Shown here piece after piece: positions 26,850-35,885 of a stretch of 64,000 nucleotides of DNA. The DNA comes from Streptomyces cavernae (GTDB lineage Bacteria; Actinomycetota; Actinomycetes; Streptomycetales; Streptomycetaceae). A program made the position numbers and the translations under genes. A model generated the notes under the pieces. The model saw nothing but the letters and a program-made list of their open reading frames with translations. It did no database searches and was not told the origin of the DNA. Every line of letters starts with the position of its first letter. Within the stretch, counting starts at the first letter, position 1. The stretch lies in assembly GCF_004023625.1 (NCBI RefSeq), contig NZ_RPDJ01000001.1, positions 1 through 64,000 on the forward strand. Reading direction: 5' to 3'.

Positions 26850-28214
26850 TCACGTGTTCGCCGTCTCGGGAATGCTGTCCAGGCCCTGCTCGAGGGCGCC
26901 GGCGTCGATGCTGTCGTCGGCGAGGGTGCCGGCCAGATAACGGTCGTAGGCGCTCAGGTCGAAGTTTCCGTGACCGGACAGGCCGAACAGGATGGTCCTG
27001 CCCACACCCTCCTCACGGCACCGGATCGCCTCGTCCACCGCGCCGCGGATCGCGTGGGTCGACTCGGGCGCGGGCACGATGCCCTCGCTGCGGGCGAACA
27101 GCACACCGGCCTCGAAGCAGTCGCGCTGCCGTAGCGCGACCGCCTCCATCAGTCCCTCCTCCACGACCCGGCTGACCAGCGGGGCTATGTTGTGCGCCCG
27201 CAGACCGCCGGCGTGCACGGACGGCGGCACGAACTGGTGGCCAAGCGTGTGGGTGCGGGTCAGTGAGGTGAGCCCGGCGGTGTCCGAGTAGTCGTAGGCG
27301 ATCCGGCCCCGGGTGAGCGTCGGGCACGCGGCCGGCTCGGCGGCGACCACCCGGACGCGCGGCCCGCCGTGGAACTGGGCGCGCAGGAACGGGAAGGCCA
27401 GACCGGCCAGGTTGCTGCCGCCGCCGGCGCAGCCGACCACGACGTCCGGGTAGTCCCCGGCCATCTCCATCTGCAGGATCGCTTCCTGGCCGATCACGGT
27501 CTGGTGCGCGCACACATGGTTCAGGGCGCTGCCTCGGGTGTAGCCCCAGCGCGGGTCGGAGAAGGCGACCTGCAGCGCCTCGGACTTGGCGATGCCCAGG
27601 CTCCCCGGGTGATCCGGGTGCTCCTTCAGAACCGCCCGCCCGGCCTCGGTCTCCATGCTGGGGCTCGGTGTGCAGCTCGCCCCGAAGGTCTCCATCAGCG
27701 CACGCCGGTGCGGCTTCTGCTGGAAGCTCACATTGACCATGAACACCTTGGCGTCCATCCGGAACAGGGACGCCGCGAAGGCGACCGCGCTGCCCCACTG
27801 TCCCGCACCGGTCTCGGCGATCAGGCCGCTCTTGCCGGCCCTCTTGTTGAAGTAGGCCTGCGGGATCGCTGAGTTCGGTTTGAAGCTGCCGGTCGGCGCC
27901 ACACCCTCGTACTTGAAGTAGATCCGCGCCGGTGTGTCCAGGGTCTGCTCCAGGCCGCGGGCGCGCAGCAGCGGCGCCGGCCGCCAACGGGCGTAGAACT
28001 GCCGTACCTCTCCGGGGATCTCGAACTCGGCTTCCCTGCTGAGTTCCTGATCGACCAGTTCCTCCGGCATTGTGCGGGCCATCTCGTCACGCGTGACCGG
28101 CTTACCGGTCGCCGGGCTCAACACCGGCGCCACATAGTCGAGGTCGGCGGCGATGTTGTACCAGGTCTCGGGAATGTCCCGGGCGCTGAGCTCGAACCGT
28201 ACCGGCTCTATCAT
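26850..28214 (-). CDS. Tryptophan synthase beta-like PLP enzyme (TrpB2 type)
   Basis: The 454-residue fold-type II PLP enzyme has PTGSFKPNSAIPQAY with the Schiff-base Lys at about 112, ETGAGQWGSAVAF (catalytic Glu), CAGGGSNLAGL (phosphate loop) and LSGHGNFD. It lacks any trpA neighbour. Where TrpB and TrpB2 have HKIN around the Lys, this one has FKPN, a change next to the catalytic centre that suggests a different reaction, for example beta- or gamma-replacement on an amino acid or on SAM. ATG at 28214 is preferred (AGAGAGG six bases upstream) over a GTG 13 codons earlier. First gene of a transcript with the exporter and LuxR. Confidence 0.85.
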   Translation of the reverse strand: MIEPVRFELSARDIPETWYNIAADLDYVAPVLSPATGKPVTRDEMARTMPEELVDQELSREAEFEIPGEVRQFYARWRPAPLLRARGLEQTLDTPARIYFKYEGVAPTGSFKPNSAIPQAYFNKRAGKSGLIAETGAGQWGSAVAFAASLFRMDAKVFMVNVSFQQKPHRRALMETFGASCTPSPSMETEAGRAVLKEHPDHPGSLGIAKSEALQVAFSDPRWGYTRGSALNHVCAHQTVIGQEAILQMEMAGDYPDVVVGCAGGGSNLAGLAFPFLRAQFHGGPRVRVVAAEPAACPTLTRGRIAYDYSDTAGLTSLTRTHTLGHQFVPPSVHAGGLRAHNIAPLVSRVVEEGLMEAVALRQRDCFEAGVLFARSEGIVPAPESTHAIRGAVDEAIRCREEGVGRTILFGLSGHGNFDLSAYDRYLAGTLADDSIDAGALEQGLDSIPETANT

Positions 28215-28665
28215 GGCTGCCTCTCTGGGCGTTGAATCGTTGGTTGTGGCCACCGCGACCGTCGGGTTCTCTCATCTCACCTGCAGGCCGCCTCCGGACA
28301 ACGCATTCTGGACATGGGATCCGTCGACCGGATACGTCGGCCGGCGGATGGTGGGGAAAACAATGGAAGTTCCGAGAATGCCGGCCGGGGTCCGCCGGGG
28401 TCTTCTTTTCCCGTACGGCCATGTGGTACGACCAACTATTTACCTTCGGAGGCGTCCCGCTGGAAAGTCGGGCACGGCAAGACTGGGAATTCCACCAGTA
28501 CATCTCCGGCCGGCCGATGGCACCCGCACGTGCATGCGAACCTGAGCGCGAACGCCCGGCCGACCGCCGGGACGCCCGAACCGGCGCCCGCCGCCGAGCG
28601 GTCGCGGTCACCGGACCACCGCGGCGCCGTCCGGGGTTCGTGCGTCATACCGACAGGACCAGGGG
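28215..28665. other. Divergent promoter region
   Basis: 451 bases between the divergent TrpB2-like and acetyltransferase genes. No gene is seen. CGACCGGATA occurs both here (near 28325) and upstream of the adenylation gene (near 24590), a weak hint of a shared site. Confidence 0.5.
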
Positions 28666-29163
28666 ATGGCAGAGATGATTCGTCCAGTCACGGCCGAGGA
28701 TGTCACGCAGCTTCACGCGATGGTGCGCGGGATGGCCGAGAACGAGGAGGCGACCGAGCAGATCAGCACCGACGAAAGCGAGCTGCGCCAGGCCCTGTTC
28801 GGTCCCCACCCGGTCGCCTTCGCCCACTTCGCCGTCGACGACGAGACGGGCGAACTCGTCGGCTACACCTTGTGGTGCCTCGTCTACAGCACCTGGCGCG
28901 GTACCGCCATCCACATCGACGACATCTACGTCCGGCCGGACGCGGTCGGACGCGGCGTCGACACGGCCCTGCTGAGCACGCTGGCCGGCCTGTGCGCCGA
29001 GCGCGGCTACCGCCACATGCAGTGGTGGGGGCGTGTCACCAATGAGCCGACCGCCGCCTTCTACCGGTCGCTCGGCGCCGAGATCCCCTCGGTGCAGGGC
29101 AAGGAGCTGACCATCTTCCGCCTCTCCGGCAAACCACTGGCGGACCTCGCCCACGACGCCTGA
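28666..29163 (+). CDS. GNAT acetyltransferase, diamine/SSAT-like
   Basis: The 165-residue GNAT protein has the acetyl-CoA motif A region IDDIYVRPDAVGRGVDTALL and NEPTAAFYRSLGAE. The overall pattern (GYTLWCLVYSTWRGTAIHIDD) resembles spermidine/diamine N-acetyltransferases. EctA, the enzyme before EctC in ectoine synthesis, is also a GNAT that acetylates a diamino acid, so this gene may supply the acyl group for the EctC-like cupin. That is inference. ATG at 28666 or 28675. It appears to be the last gene of the cluster. Confidence 0.85.
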   Translation: MAEMIRPVTAEDVTQLHAMVRGMAENEEATEQISTDESELRQALFGPHPVAFAHFAVDDETGELVGYTLWCLVYSTWRGTAIHIDDIYVRPDAVGRGVDTALLSTLAGLCAERGYRHMQWWGRVTNEPTAAFYRSLGAEIPSVQGKELTIFRLSGKPLADLAHDA

Positions 29164-29173
29164 CACCGGCAGG

Positions 29174-29272
29174 GGCGCCTTCCTGGACAGGCCGGGCGAC
29201 GACGGCACCTGGTCGCGGGAGGAGGTCCCGGCGGTGCTCGCCCTCAACCTGGCCGCGGCCCGGCGCACGTAG
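29174..29272 (+). pseudogene. Possible C-terminal gene remnant
   Basis: A 33-codon stretch with GC-rich third positions ends in TAG at 29270-29272 and reads protein-like (DDGTWSREEVPAVLALNLAA). It has no start and no ribosome site and directly follows the acetyltransferase stop in another frame. It may be the tail of a gene lost at the cluster edge; the family is not recognised. Confidence 0.3.
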
Positions 29273-29318
29273 CGAACGTTCGCCGGGCCCAGCCGTCACC
29301 GGTGCGGTGCCCGCCCGG

Positions 29319-30740
29319 TCATGCCCAGGCGGTGACCGGCACGAACGAACTGTCCTGCCGGAACAGATCGGTGCCGTCCGACGGGTCGACCCGCAGCTGG
29401 TAGTTGTAGTGCCGCAGGTAGTAGCCGGGGTAGTTGTACGACTCGAAGCGGACCGAGCCGGTGGCCGTGCCCGTGCGGGCGATGAAGGTGGCGTCCTTCG
29501 CGAACGTCGACGAGCCGTCGTTGGCGTCGAAGCGGGCCCGGAAGTCGTAGTGCCGCAGGTAGTTGCCGGCCGCGTTGCGGAACGAGTAGCCGTTGCCGTC
29601 GGCGAGACCGGCCACGACGGTGAAGGTGGACGCCTGCTTCTCCGCGGTGGTGCTGGAGCTGCTCACCACGGGGAGGTTGAGCAGCGCCGACTGCTCCTGC
29701 CAGTAGCGGGTGGTGAAGTTGACCGACCGGAAGGAGCGGGTGACGTTCTTGGTGATGCTCGGGCCACCGGACACCGTCTCCTTGATGACCGTGAAGTGCC
29801 GCGCGGTGCCGGAGACGGCGGGAAGCTTCTTCGGAGCGGTCCAGGTGGCGAAGGTGTCGTAGCTGTCGCTGTAGTAGTAACTGCTGTCCCCGTAGCCGTC
29901 GAAGAAGATGCGCCAGCCGCCGTTGTCGAGCTGGATCAGCGCAGGGCCCTCACGGGTGCCGCCCCAGCCCGCCCAGTTGCCGGTCCTGCTGATGGTGTAC
30001 GGGCCGGTGAGGCTGGACGCGGTGGCGTATTCGATGTACTTCGTCGTCTCGTTCTTCGGGAACGCGTGGTAGGTGGAACCGATCTTCACGATGAACGTGT
30101 CGATGTGGTTGGCGCCGATACCGGACAGGGCGACCGGTGAAGTCCAGGCCGTGAGCGAGGAGTTGGTCGCCTTCAGCAGATACGGGGTGAAGATCCACTG
30201 GTCGCTGGTGACCGAGCACGACACGATGATGTTCACGCTGCCGTCGGAGTCGACGAACCACTCCGGCGCCCAGGCACGTGACAGGTTGGCGATCGGGACG
30301 GTGTAGTCGTACAGGAAGGTCCAGTTGACCCGGTCGGAGCTGCGGGCGAAGCCGATGGTCGTGCTGACGTCCTGCCAGGTATGCGTGGTGTACGTGATGT
30401 AGTAATAGCCGTCCGTGTGGCGGAAGATGCTCGCGTCACGGATCCGGTTGCTCGGCGGGGTGTAGGCGCTCGCCTTGAGCAGCCGGAAGTCGGTGGCGTC
30501 GTCGGCCTGGTAGACGTTCACGGTGCCGTCGTTGCTGTTCAGGAACGGCACGATGGTGTAGCGGGTGGCGTTGCCCGCGCTCGGCGCGGCCGCCGCGGCG
30601 GTGCCGAGCAGCCCCGGGAGTTCCCCGACGACGAGTGCCGAGGCCGGCAGGGCCACCATGGCCCTCAGAACGCCGCGGCGGGACGGTGCGAGCGGGGTGG
30701 GGGGTCTGTCGCCGTCTCGGGCGCTGTCTCGAATGGGCAC
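29319..30740 (-). CDS. Secreted GH43-like glycosidase with AbfB carbohydrate-binding domain
   Basis: The 473-residue protein has a Tat-type signal (SRRGVLRAMVALPASALVV, twin Arg at 21-22). Its five-bladed-propeller region resembles GH43 arabinanases/arabinofuranosidases (IRDASIFRHTDGYYYITYT, WAPEWFVDSDG, EGPALIQLDNGGWRIFFDG). The C-terminal 140 or so residues form an AbfB/CBM42 arabinose-binding domain (YLRHYDFRARFD and YLRHYNYQLRVD repeats). It probably acts on plant arabinan or arabinoxylan outside the cell. GTG at 30740 with GGAGA upstream. It lies outside the biosynthetic cluster. Confidence 0.88.
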   Translation of the reverse strand: MPIRDSARDGDRPPTPLAPSRRGVLRAMVALPASALVVGELPGLLGTAAAAAPSAGNATRYTIVPFLNSNDGTVNVYQADDATDFRLLKASAYTPPSNRIRDASIFRHTDGYYYITYTTHTWQDVSTTIGFARSSDRVNWTFLYDYTVPIANLSRAWAPEWFVDSDGSVNIIVSCSVTSDQWIFTPYLLKATNSSLTAWTSPVALSGIGANHIDTFIVKIGSTYHAFPKNETTKYIEYATASSLTGPYTISRTGNWAGWGGTREGPALIQLDNGGWRIFFDGYGDSSYYYSDSYDTFATWTAPKKLPAVSGTARHFTVIKETVSGGPSITKNVTRSFRSVNFTTRYWQEQSALLNLPVVSSSSTTAEKQASTFTVVAGLADGNGYSFRNAAGNYLRHYDFRARFDANDGSSTFAKDATFIARTGTATGSVRFESYNYPGYYLRHYNYQLRVDPSDGTDLFRQDSSFVPVTAWA

Positions 30741-31130
30741 GTGCGGCTCTCCTCGGTCGCGTCGAACTCGTCCGGGCCGCTCCGCGTGCGTACCCCCCGT
30801 CCCAGGGGGCGTACTCACGCGCACGCCGACCAGCCGTCGGCAGGTGGTCACACCTCGCCTCCGGTGCATCGCGTTTGCGCCAAAATCGGAGCGGCAGAGC
30901 GCGAGTGTGGTGGGCCCAATTCCCCCCAGTCAATAGGCGGTTCCCTTTTCACAGACGCGTTCGACCCGCCGAAAGAATTGCGTTCGACGGGCCGAATGGT
31001 TCGGCCCGTCGAACATCGGATCAAGGGCGCCGATATTCCATGGACGGGCGCCCGGAGAATTATCCCTGGATCCCTCCGCATGGCCTTTTGGGCGAGCGAT
31101 TGGTGAAAGTCCGGGCCCTTTACTGCTCTA
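30741..31130. other. Intergenic region with terminator-like palindrome
   Basis: 390 bases between two minus-strand genes. It holds the perfect hairpin at 30982-31014 and presumably the glycosidase promoter. No gene is seen. Confidence 0.6.
30982..31014 (-). terminator. Perfect 15-base inverted repeat, probable terminator
   Basis: Arms GTTCGACGGGCCGAA and TTCGGCCCGTCGAAC with a 3-base loop, 117 bases beyond the flavoprotein stop. A further half-copy, TTCGACCCGCC, lies just before it. It could alternatively be an operator for the glycosidase gene. Confidence 0.65.
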
Positions 31131-33023
31131 TCAGGGAGTTTGCGCCAGGTCCAGCGCCGCTATGTAACCGAACGTCATCGCGGGGCCGATGGTCGAACCG
31201 GCGCCCGCGTAACTGTGGCCCATGACCGCGGCGCTGGCGTTGCCCGCCGCGTACAGCCCGGGGATCACCGAGCCGTCCGGCCGCAGTACCCGGGCGCGGG
31301 CGTCCGTACGCAGACCGCCCTTGGTGCCCAGATCACCGGGGACGATCTTGAAGGCGTAGTAGGGGGCCAGCCACAGTGGCGCCAGACAGGAGTTCGGGCG
31401 GACCGCGGGATCCGTGTAGTAGTGGTCGTAGGCACTGTCCCCGCGGCGGAAATCGGTGTCCTTGCCATCGCGGGCCAGGGCGTTGAAACGGTCCACCGTG
31501 GTACGCAGTGCGGCCGCCGGAATGCCGATGGAGGTGGCCAGGGCGTCCAGTGTCCACGCTTTGTGGACGGCGCCGGAGTCGTACCAGGATTGCGGGAACA
31601 CGAAGGTCGGCGCGACGTCCTTGAAGAGATACCGGTTGCGGTAGTTCTGGTCGACGATCAGCCATGCCGGGATGGCCGGGTCCGTGGGGTTCTCGTCGTA
31701 CATGGTGTGCACGACATCGCTGTACGGAGCCGCCTCGTTGACGAACCGCGCCCCGGCCCGGTTGACCAGGAGCCCGCCCGGCAGAGTCCGCTCGGCGAGA
31801 CAGAAGTACGGCTGGTCCGGCAGCGGGATAGCCGGCCCCCACCAGGCGTCGTCCATCAACGCCAGCCCGGCCCCCGCCCGTTGGCCCGCGCGGATACCGT
31901 CCCCCGTGTTCTCCTTCGCGCCCACCGTCCACTCGGTGCCGATCGGCTGCCGCTGGTACTGGTCCCGCATGGCGGCGTTGTGCTCGAAACCGCCGGAGCC
32001 CACGATCACCCCACGCCGGGCCCGGATCAGCCCCGGCGAACCGTTCCGCGTCACGACCGCGCCCTTGACCGCCCCACCCTCGATGTGGAGGTCGGTGAGC
32101 GGGGTGTTCAGCCACACCGGTACCCGCGCGGAGAGCAGTCCGGCACGCAGCCCCGCCGCCAGCGACTGGCCCATGGTGAGCGGCTTCTGGCCGAGCAGCG
32201 CCGCCGCGGTCCCGCGCGCCAGGCACTCCGCGGCCACCGCGACGCCCTTCAGGCTGACCGCGGCCAGGGCGAGCCACTTGTAGTCCGCGCTGAACACGAC
32301 CAGACCGGCCGGGACTTCCATGTACGGCGGGTTCAGCCGGGCGAGTTCGGCGCCCAGGATGTTTCCGTCGAGCTGGTCGGGCTCGATGGAGCGGCCGTTC
32401 GGCAGACCGCCGGGCAGCTCCGGGTAGTAGTCGCTGTAGCCCTCCATCCAACGGAACTTGAGCGGGCTGTTGGCCATGACGAAGGAGATCATGCCCGGGC
32501 CGTGCGAGAGGAAGGCCCGCTGACGGTCGGCGGAGACTTCGGGGCCTACCACCGCCGCGAGGTATTCGGCGGCCTTCGCCGGCGTGTCGGGGACACCGGC
32601 GGCGAGGATCACCGGGTTGTTCGGGATCCAGATACCCGCGCCGGAGCGCGCCGTGGATCCGCCGAAGGTGGCCGCCTTCTCCACGACGACACAGCTCAGG
32701 CCCTTCTTGGCGGCCGTGAGAGCGGCGGTCATGCCGGCCGCGCCGGAACCGATCACCACCACGTCGTACGTACCGAGCGGCGGTAGATCGGCCGCGCCGG
32801 CGGTGCCCGGGAAACCCGCGGTGAGGGCCGCCCCGGCGGCCCCTGTCGCCGTGGCGGCGAGCACCCGGCGCCGGGAGGGCCCCGGGTCCGGGGCGGACGG
32901 GCCGGCACCGGACGCCCGGGCGACGGTCTCGGCGGTGGTCGCGGGGGTGGTTACGGGGGGTCTCGTGGCGGATGCCGCCGCGAATAAAGAGCTGGGTCTC
33001 GCAGAGTCCGTGTTGGTGGACAT
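31131..33023 (-). CDS. 3-ketosteroid-1-dehydrogenase-like flavoprotein with Tat signal
   Basis: The 630-residue FAD protein matches KstD-type dehydrogenases: FAD loop VVIGSGAAGMTAALTA, GGSTARSGAGIWIPNN, YAFKIVPGDLGTKGGL (containing the KstD catalytic Tyr/Gly region) and the FAD-binding end YAGAGSTIGPAMTFG. KstD enzymes introduce the 1,2 double bond of 3-ketosteroids. Unusually it has an extended N-terminus with PSRRRVLAATATGAAGA (twin Arg at 51-52), a Tat export signal, so it should act outside the membrane. Related fumarate-reductase-like flavoproteins cannot be excluded. ATG at 33023. Confidence 0.83.
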   Translation of the reverse strand: MSTNTDSARPSSLFAAASATRPPVTTPATTAETVARASGAGPSAPDPGPSRRRVLAATATGAAGAALTAGFPGTAGAADLPPLGTYDVVVIGSGAAGMTAALTAAKKGLSCVVVEKAATFGGSTARSGAGIWIPNNPVILAAGVPDTPAKAAEYLAAVVGPEVSADRQRAFLSHGPGMISFVMANSPLKFRWMEGYSDYYPELPGGLPNGRSIEPDQLDGNILGAELARLNPPYMEVPAGLVVFSADYKWLALAAVSLKGVAVAAECLARGTAAALLGQKPLTMGQSLAAGLRAGLLSARVPVWLNTPLTDLHIEGGAVKGAVVTRNGSPGLIRARRGVIVGSGGFEHNAAMRDQYQRQPIGTEWTVGAKENTGDGIRAGQRAGAGLALMDDAWWGPAIPLPDQPYFCLAERTLPGGLLVNRAGARFVNEAAPYSDVVHTMYDENPTDPAIPAWLIVDQNYRNRYLFKDVAPTFVFPQSWYDSGAVHKAWTLDALATSIGIPAAALRTTVDRFNALARDGKDTDFRRGDSAYDHYYTDPAVRPNSCLAPLWLAPYYAFKIVPGDLGTKGGLRTDARARVLRPDGSVIPGLYAAGNASAAVMGHSYAGAGSTIGPAMTFGYIAALDLAQTP

Positions 33024-33205
33024 GCAGGTCGCTCCAGAGTCATCAAAGGATGTCGGCAGAGGATTGCGAGGCCGTGCGTGATGCAGAGTGAGTGAGGAAT
33101 GTCGCCCGCGAGCCCTGCGAAGTCAAGGGTGTGCAAGGCGTAATGAGCGGGAATTGCCCGGGATCCGGGTTGTTGCTGTCCCCTTATAGGACCATTCTTG
33201 TACTT

Positions 33206-33466
33206 ATGGTGAAGTCGCCGCGCGAGGAGGAGCGAGCGATCGACGAGCGAGCGATCCCGGCCGGCGACGCCATGGCGGTGATCGACGCACGGGGCATCGT
33301 CACGGGCTGGAGCGAGGGGGCCCGGCGACTCACCGGACACCCGGCCGCGCAGATCGTGGGGCAGCCGGCCGCGCGGCTGGTCGCGGGAGAACCCGACGCC
33401 GTCCGGCACGCGCTGTTCGGCGACGGCCACGCGGTGGTGGACCTCACGCATCCACGTGGTCGCTGA
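33206..33466 (+). pseudogene. Truncated PAS-domain sensor fragment
   Basis: The 86-codon frame reads as the first PAS domain of Streptomyces PAS/SpoIIE signalling proteins (AMAVIDARGIVTGWSEGARR, LTGHPAAQIVGQPAARLVAG) and then stops. The usual partners are GAF, further PAS and PP2C phosphatase domains, which are absent. It may be a short functional PAS protein but looks like the 5' stump of a larger gene. It lies at the left border of the signalling island. Confidence 0.55.
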
Positions 33467-33652
33467 GCGCCACGCTCCTGACGCGGCCTCACATTCGCAA
33501 CACCGGACTCCGCGGAGTTGTGCGACGAAGCCGCGTCAGACCGGCGGATTCCGACCCGCCCGGACACCCGGTCGGCGGGGCGCCCCAGACACGCTCGGGA
33601 AGCGGGATCCAGGTGAAGCGGGCCCGGGGCGGCGGCCCCGGGCCCCTCCGGG

Positions 33653-34012
33653 TCACTGCCCCTTTGCGTAGTCCTGCGCCATGCTGCCCGCGAAGTCGTA
33701 GAGCACCACCGGCTCGTCGCCCACCACCCAGGCGTCGTGTCCGGGCGGGGCCACGAACACATCGCCCGGGCCGATTTCGCCCTCGCCGCCGTCGTCCATG
33801 CGGATGTGCATCCGCCCCTGGACGACGTATCCGTTGTGGTGGATCTCGCAGCTCTCGGTCCCGGCGATCGGAGCCACCGATTCGGACCAGCGCCACCCGG
33901 GTTCGAAGGTGCCCACCGCGAAGTCCAGTCCGCTCAGATGGACGGCTTCGAGATGGCCGCGGGGGAAGTCGCGCCGCTCGTCCGGCTTGTCGACCGTCTT
34001 TATCTCCAGCAT
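33653..34012 (-). CDS. Small cupin-domain protein
   Basis: The 119-residue single cupin domain has PGWRWSESV and CEIHHNGYVVQGRMHIRM in motif 1 and IGPGDVFVAPPGHDAWVVGD in motif 2. His residues for metal binding are present. The function is unknown; such proteins bind small ligands or metals. ATG at 34012. It is convergent with the PAS fragment. Confidence 0.78.
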   Translation of the reverse strand: MLEIKTVDKPDERRDFPRGHLEAVHLSGLDFAVGTFEPGWRWSESVAPIAGTESCEIHHNGYVVQGRMHIRMDDGGEGEIGPGDVFVAPPGHDAWVVGDEPVVLYDFAGSMAQDYAKGQ

Positions 34013-34220
34013 CGGGACGCCTCCGTTCTGGACATGCCCAACTCTTGCCCCATCACCCCATCGTCTTCCTGTCCAACCGAGGCCGCCACTTGGGCGACGA
34101 CCGAGGCGCGCGGCGACTCGATCCGCGGGAACGGGGAAACCGGACAGGTGGAAGCGTCACAAGAGGCGTCTACAAGGACGTCACACCAGTCGAGTGGGAA
34201 GCAGCAAGGAGCCGTCCTGG

Positions 34221-34856
34221 ATGACCCTCCTCGAAAAACCTGTGCCCGGGGACGCGAGCGCGGTCCCGAACGGAGGGCCCCGGTGGGCCGGGCGGCTGCT
34301 GCCGTACCGCGGGCCGGACGCGCGGCTGCCGGACGGCACGGGCCGTACGCAAAGCCCCGGCGCGCACTCCTCGGAAGATGACACACTGTCGCATGCGCTT
34401 CTGGCGCCGGTCGCCGCCCGCCGGGCTGCGGACGGCTCGCCGGAGCGCCGACGGGTGACGGTGCGCGCATCACTGGGCGAGGGCGAGGGTATGACGGACG
34501 GCAGTCGCGGCGCGGACGACGCCGCCCCTGCGGCACCCGGCGGCCACTTGGTCCCGCTGCGCCTCCAGTCGCTGATCGACCGCCCGGGGCTGCGCGCCGC
34601 CGGTGAGATCAGCTCCCGCACCCGGCCCGCCTGGCAGCAGGCCCTGCGGGAGTTGGCGGGCGGCCCGGACGTCACCTGCCACCTCGAACTGTCCGCGATC
34701 ACGTTCGTCGACGTGGCGGGTGTCACGGACCTCGCGCACGCGGCGCAGACGCTGGCGGAGGGACGACGCATCGTCCTAGACCGGCCCCCTCCCGAATTGC
34801 GGCGCGTACTCGAGATGTTCTGGCCCGGACTTCCGACGATCGAGGTGGTGTCATGA
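34221..34856 (+). CDS. STAS-domain (anti-sigma-factor antagonist-like) protein
   Basis: The 211-residue product has about 90 residues of low-complexity N-terminus followed by a STAS domain (HLELSAITFVDVAGVTDLAH). The usual phospho-acceptor Ser position reads Val-Ala-Gly, so classical phospho-switching may be absent. The AAGGAG ribosome site nine bases before ATG 34221 supports the long form; ATG 34491 would give 121 residues covering the STAS domain only. The stop overlaps the start of the next gene (ATGA), pairing it with the MEDS/HATPase protein. Confidence 0.75.
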   Translation: MTLLEKPVPGDASAVPNGGPRWAGRLLPYRGPDARLPDGTGRTQSPGAHSSEDDTLSHALLAPVAARRAADGSPERRRVTVRASLGEGEGMTDGSRGADDAAPAAPGGHLVPLRLQSLIDRPGLRAAGEISSRTRPAWQQALRELAGGPDVTCHLELSAITFVDVAGVTDLAHAAQTLAEGRRIVLDRPPPELRRVLEMFWPGLPTIEVVS

Positions 34857-35791
34857 CCCATACGGCCACCACCGCCGGAGAACCGTTCGTACACCCCGCG
34901 CTGTTCTACCGGGGCGACGAGGAGTACGTGGACGGCACCGTCCCTTTTCTGCTGAAAGGTCTGGCCTCCGGTGAGTCCACGGCGGTGGCGGCGCCGCCCG
35001 ACCGGCTGCGGCTGATCAGGTACGCGCTGGGAACCCAGGCCGACTCCGTGTACTTCGTGGACATGACCCGGGCCGGCCGCAACCCGGGACGGATCATCCC
35101 CTCGGTGCTGCGCGCCTTCGCCGACGGCCGGAGCGAGGGCCGGGTCCGGATCATCGGCGAACCCGTCTGGCCCGGCCGCAGCACCCTCGAGTACCCGGCC
35201 TGCGTCCAGCACGAGGCACTGATCAACAGGGCGTTCACCGGCCGCGAGGTGACGATCCTGTGTCCGTACGACGCGGTCGGCCTGCCCGCCCGGGCGATCG
35301 CCGACGCCTACGCCACACACCCCGTCGTCATCACCGGGGGCACCGAGGTGAACAGCGCCGCCTACGACGTCGAGGGCGTCCTCGAGCGCTGCAACGAGGC
35401 ACTGCCGCATCCGTCGGCGACGGCCACGGCCGACTTCACCGCCGGGACCCTGGCCGTCACCCGGGACTTCGCGCTTCAGGAGGCCCGGGCCCTCGGCATG
35501 GCCGCGGGCCGGCTGCAGGACCTCGCGCTGATCGTGGCGGAGCTGACCACCAACAGCGTGGTGCACGGCGGCGGTTCGGGCACGCTGCGGCTGTGGGCCG
35601 AGGACGCCCGGCTCGTGTGCGAGGTGGCCGACGGGGGCCGCCTGACCGATCCGCTGGCCGGCCGGCGCCCGGCGGCACCGGCCCAGATCGGCGGCCGCGG
35701 ACTGCTGCTGGTCAATTCCCTCTCCGATCTGGTCCGCGTGCACAGCGGCGAGCGCGGCACCACGATCCGCAGCTACCTGTCCCTCCCCTGA
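34853..35791 (+). CDS. MEDS-domain/HATPase anti-sigma-type regulator
   Basis: The 312-residue protein has an N-terminal MEDS sensory domain (residues 10-175; HPALFYRGDEEYVDG, CPYDAVGLP) and a C-terminal Bergerat ATPase of RsbW/RsbT type (LIVAELTTNSVVHGGG as N-box, GGRGLLLVNSLSD as G-box). In Streptomyces this pair is thought to bind an effector and then act on an anti-sigma antagonist. The preceding STAS gene overlaps it and is the likely partner. Confidence 0.88.
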   Translation: MTHTATTAGEPFVHPALFYRGDEEYVDGTVPFLLKGLASGESTAVAAPPDRLRLIRYALGTQADSVYFVDMTRAGRNPGRIIPSVLRAFADGRSEGRVRIIGEPVWPGRSTLEYPACVQHEALINRAFTGREVTILCPYDAVGLPARAIADAYATHPVVITGGTEVNSAAYDVEGVLERCNEALPHPSATATADFTAGTLAVTRDFALQEARALGMAAGRLQDLALIVAELTTNSVVHGGGSGTLRLWAEDARLVCEVADGGRLTDPLAGRRPAAPAQIGGRGLLLVNSLSDLVRVHSGERGTTIRSYLSLP

Positions 35792-35885
35792 GCCGATTCG
35801 GCATCTCGGGCCCCCTTGTGCGCGAGTCGCGACGAATGTGGCCGCCGGGCTGAGAGCTACCGCCGGATCGGGGAACCCGGCCCGT

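Noticed and set aside
26850..28214. Housekeeping tryptophan synthase beta subunit
   Set aside because: No trpA or other trp gene is adjacent, the sequence is of TrpB2 type, and the motif at the PLP Lys is altered.
22408..29163. An ectoine biosynthesis cluster
   Set aside because: Only an EctC-like gene is present. There is no diaminobutyrate aminotransferase or hydroxylase, and the GNAT is closer to diamine acetyltransferases.
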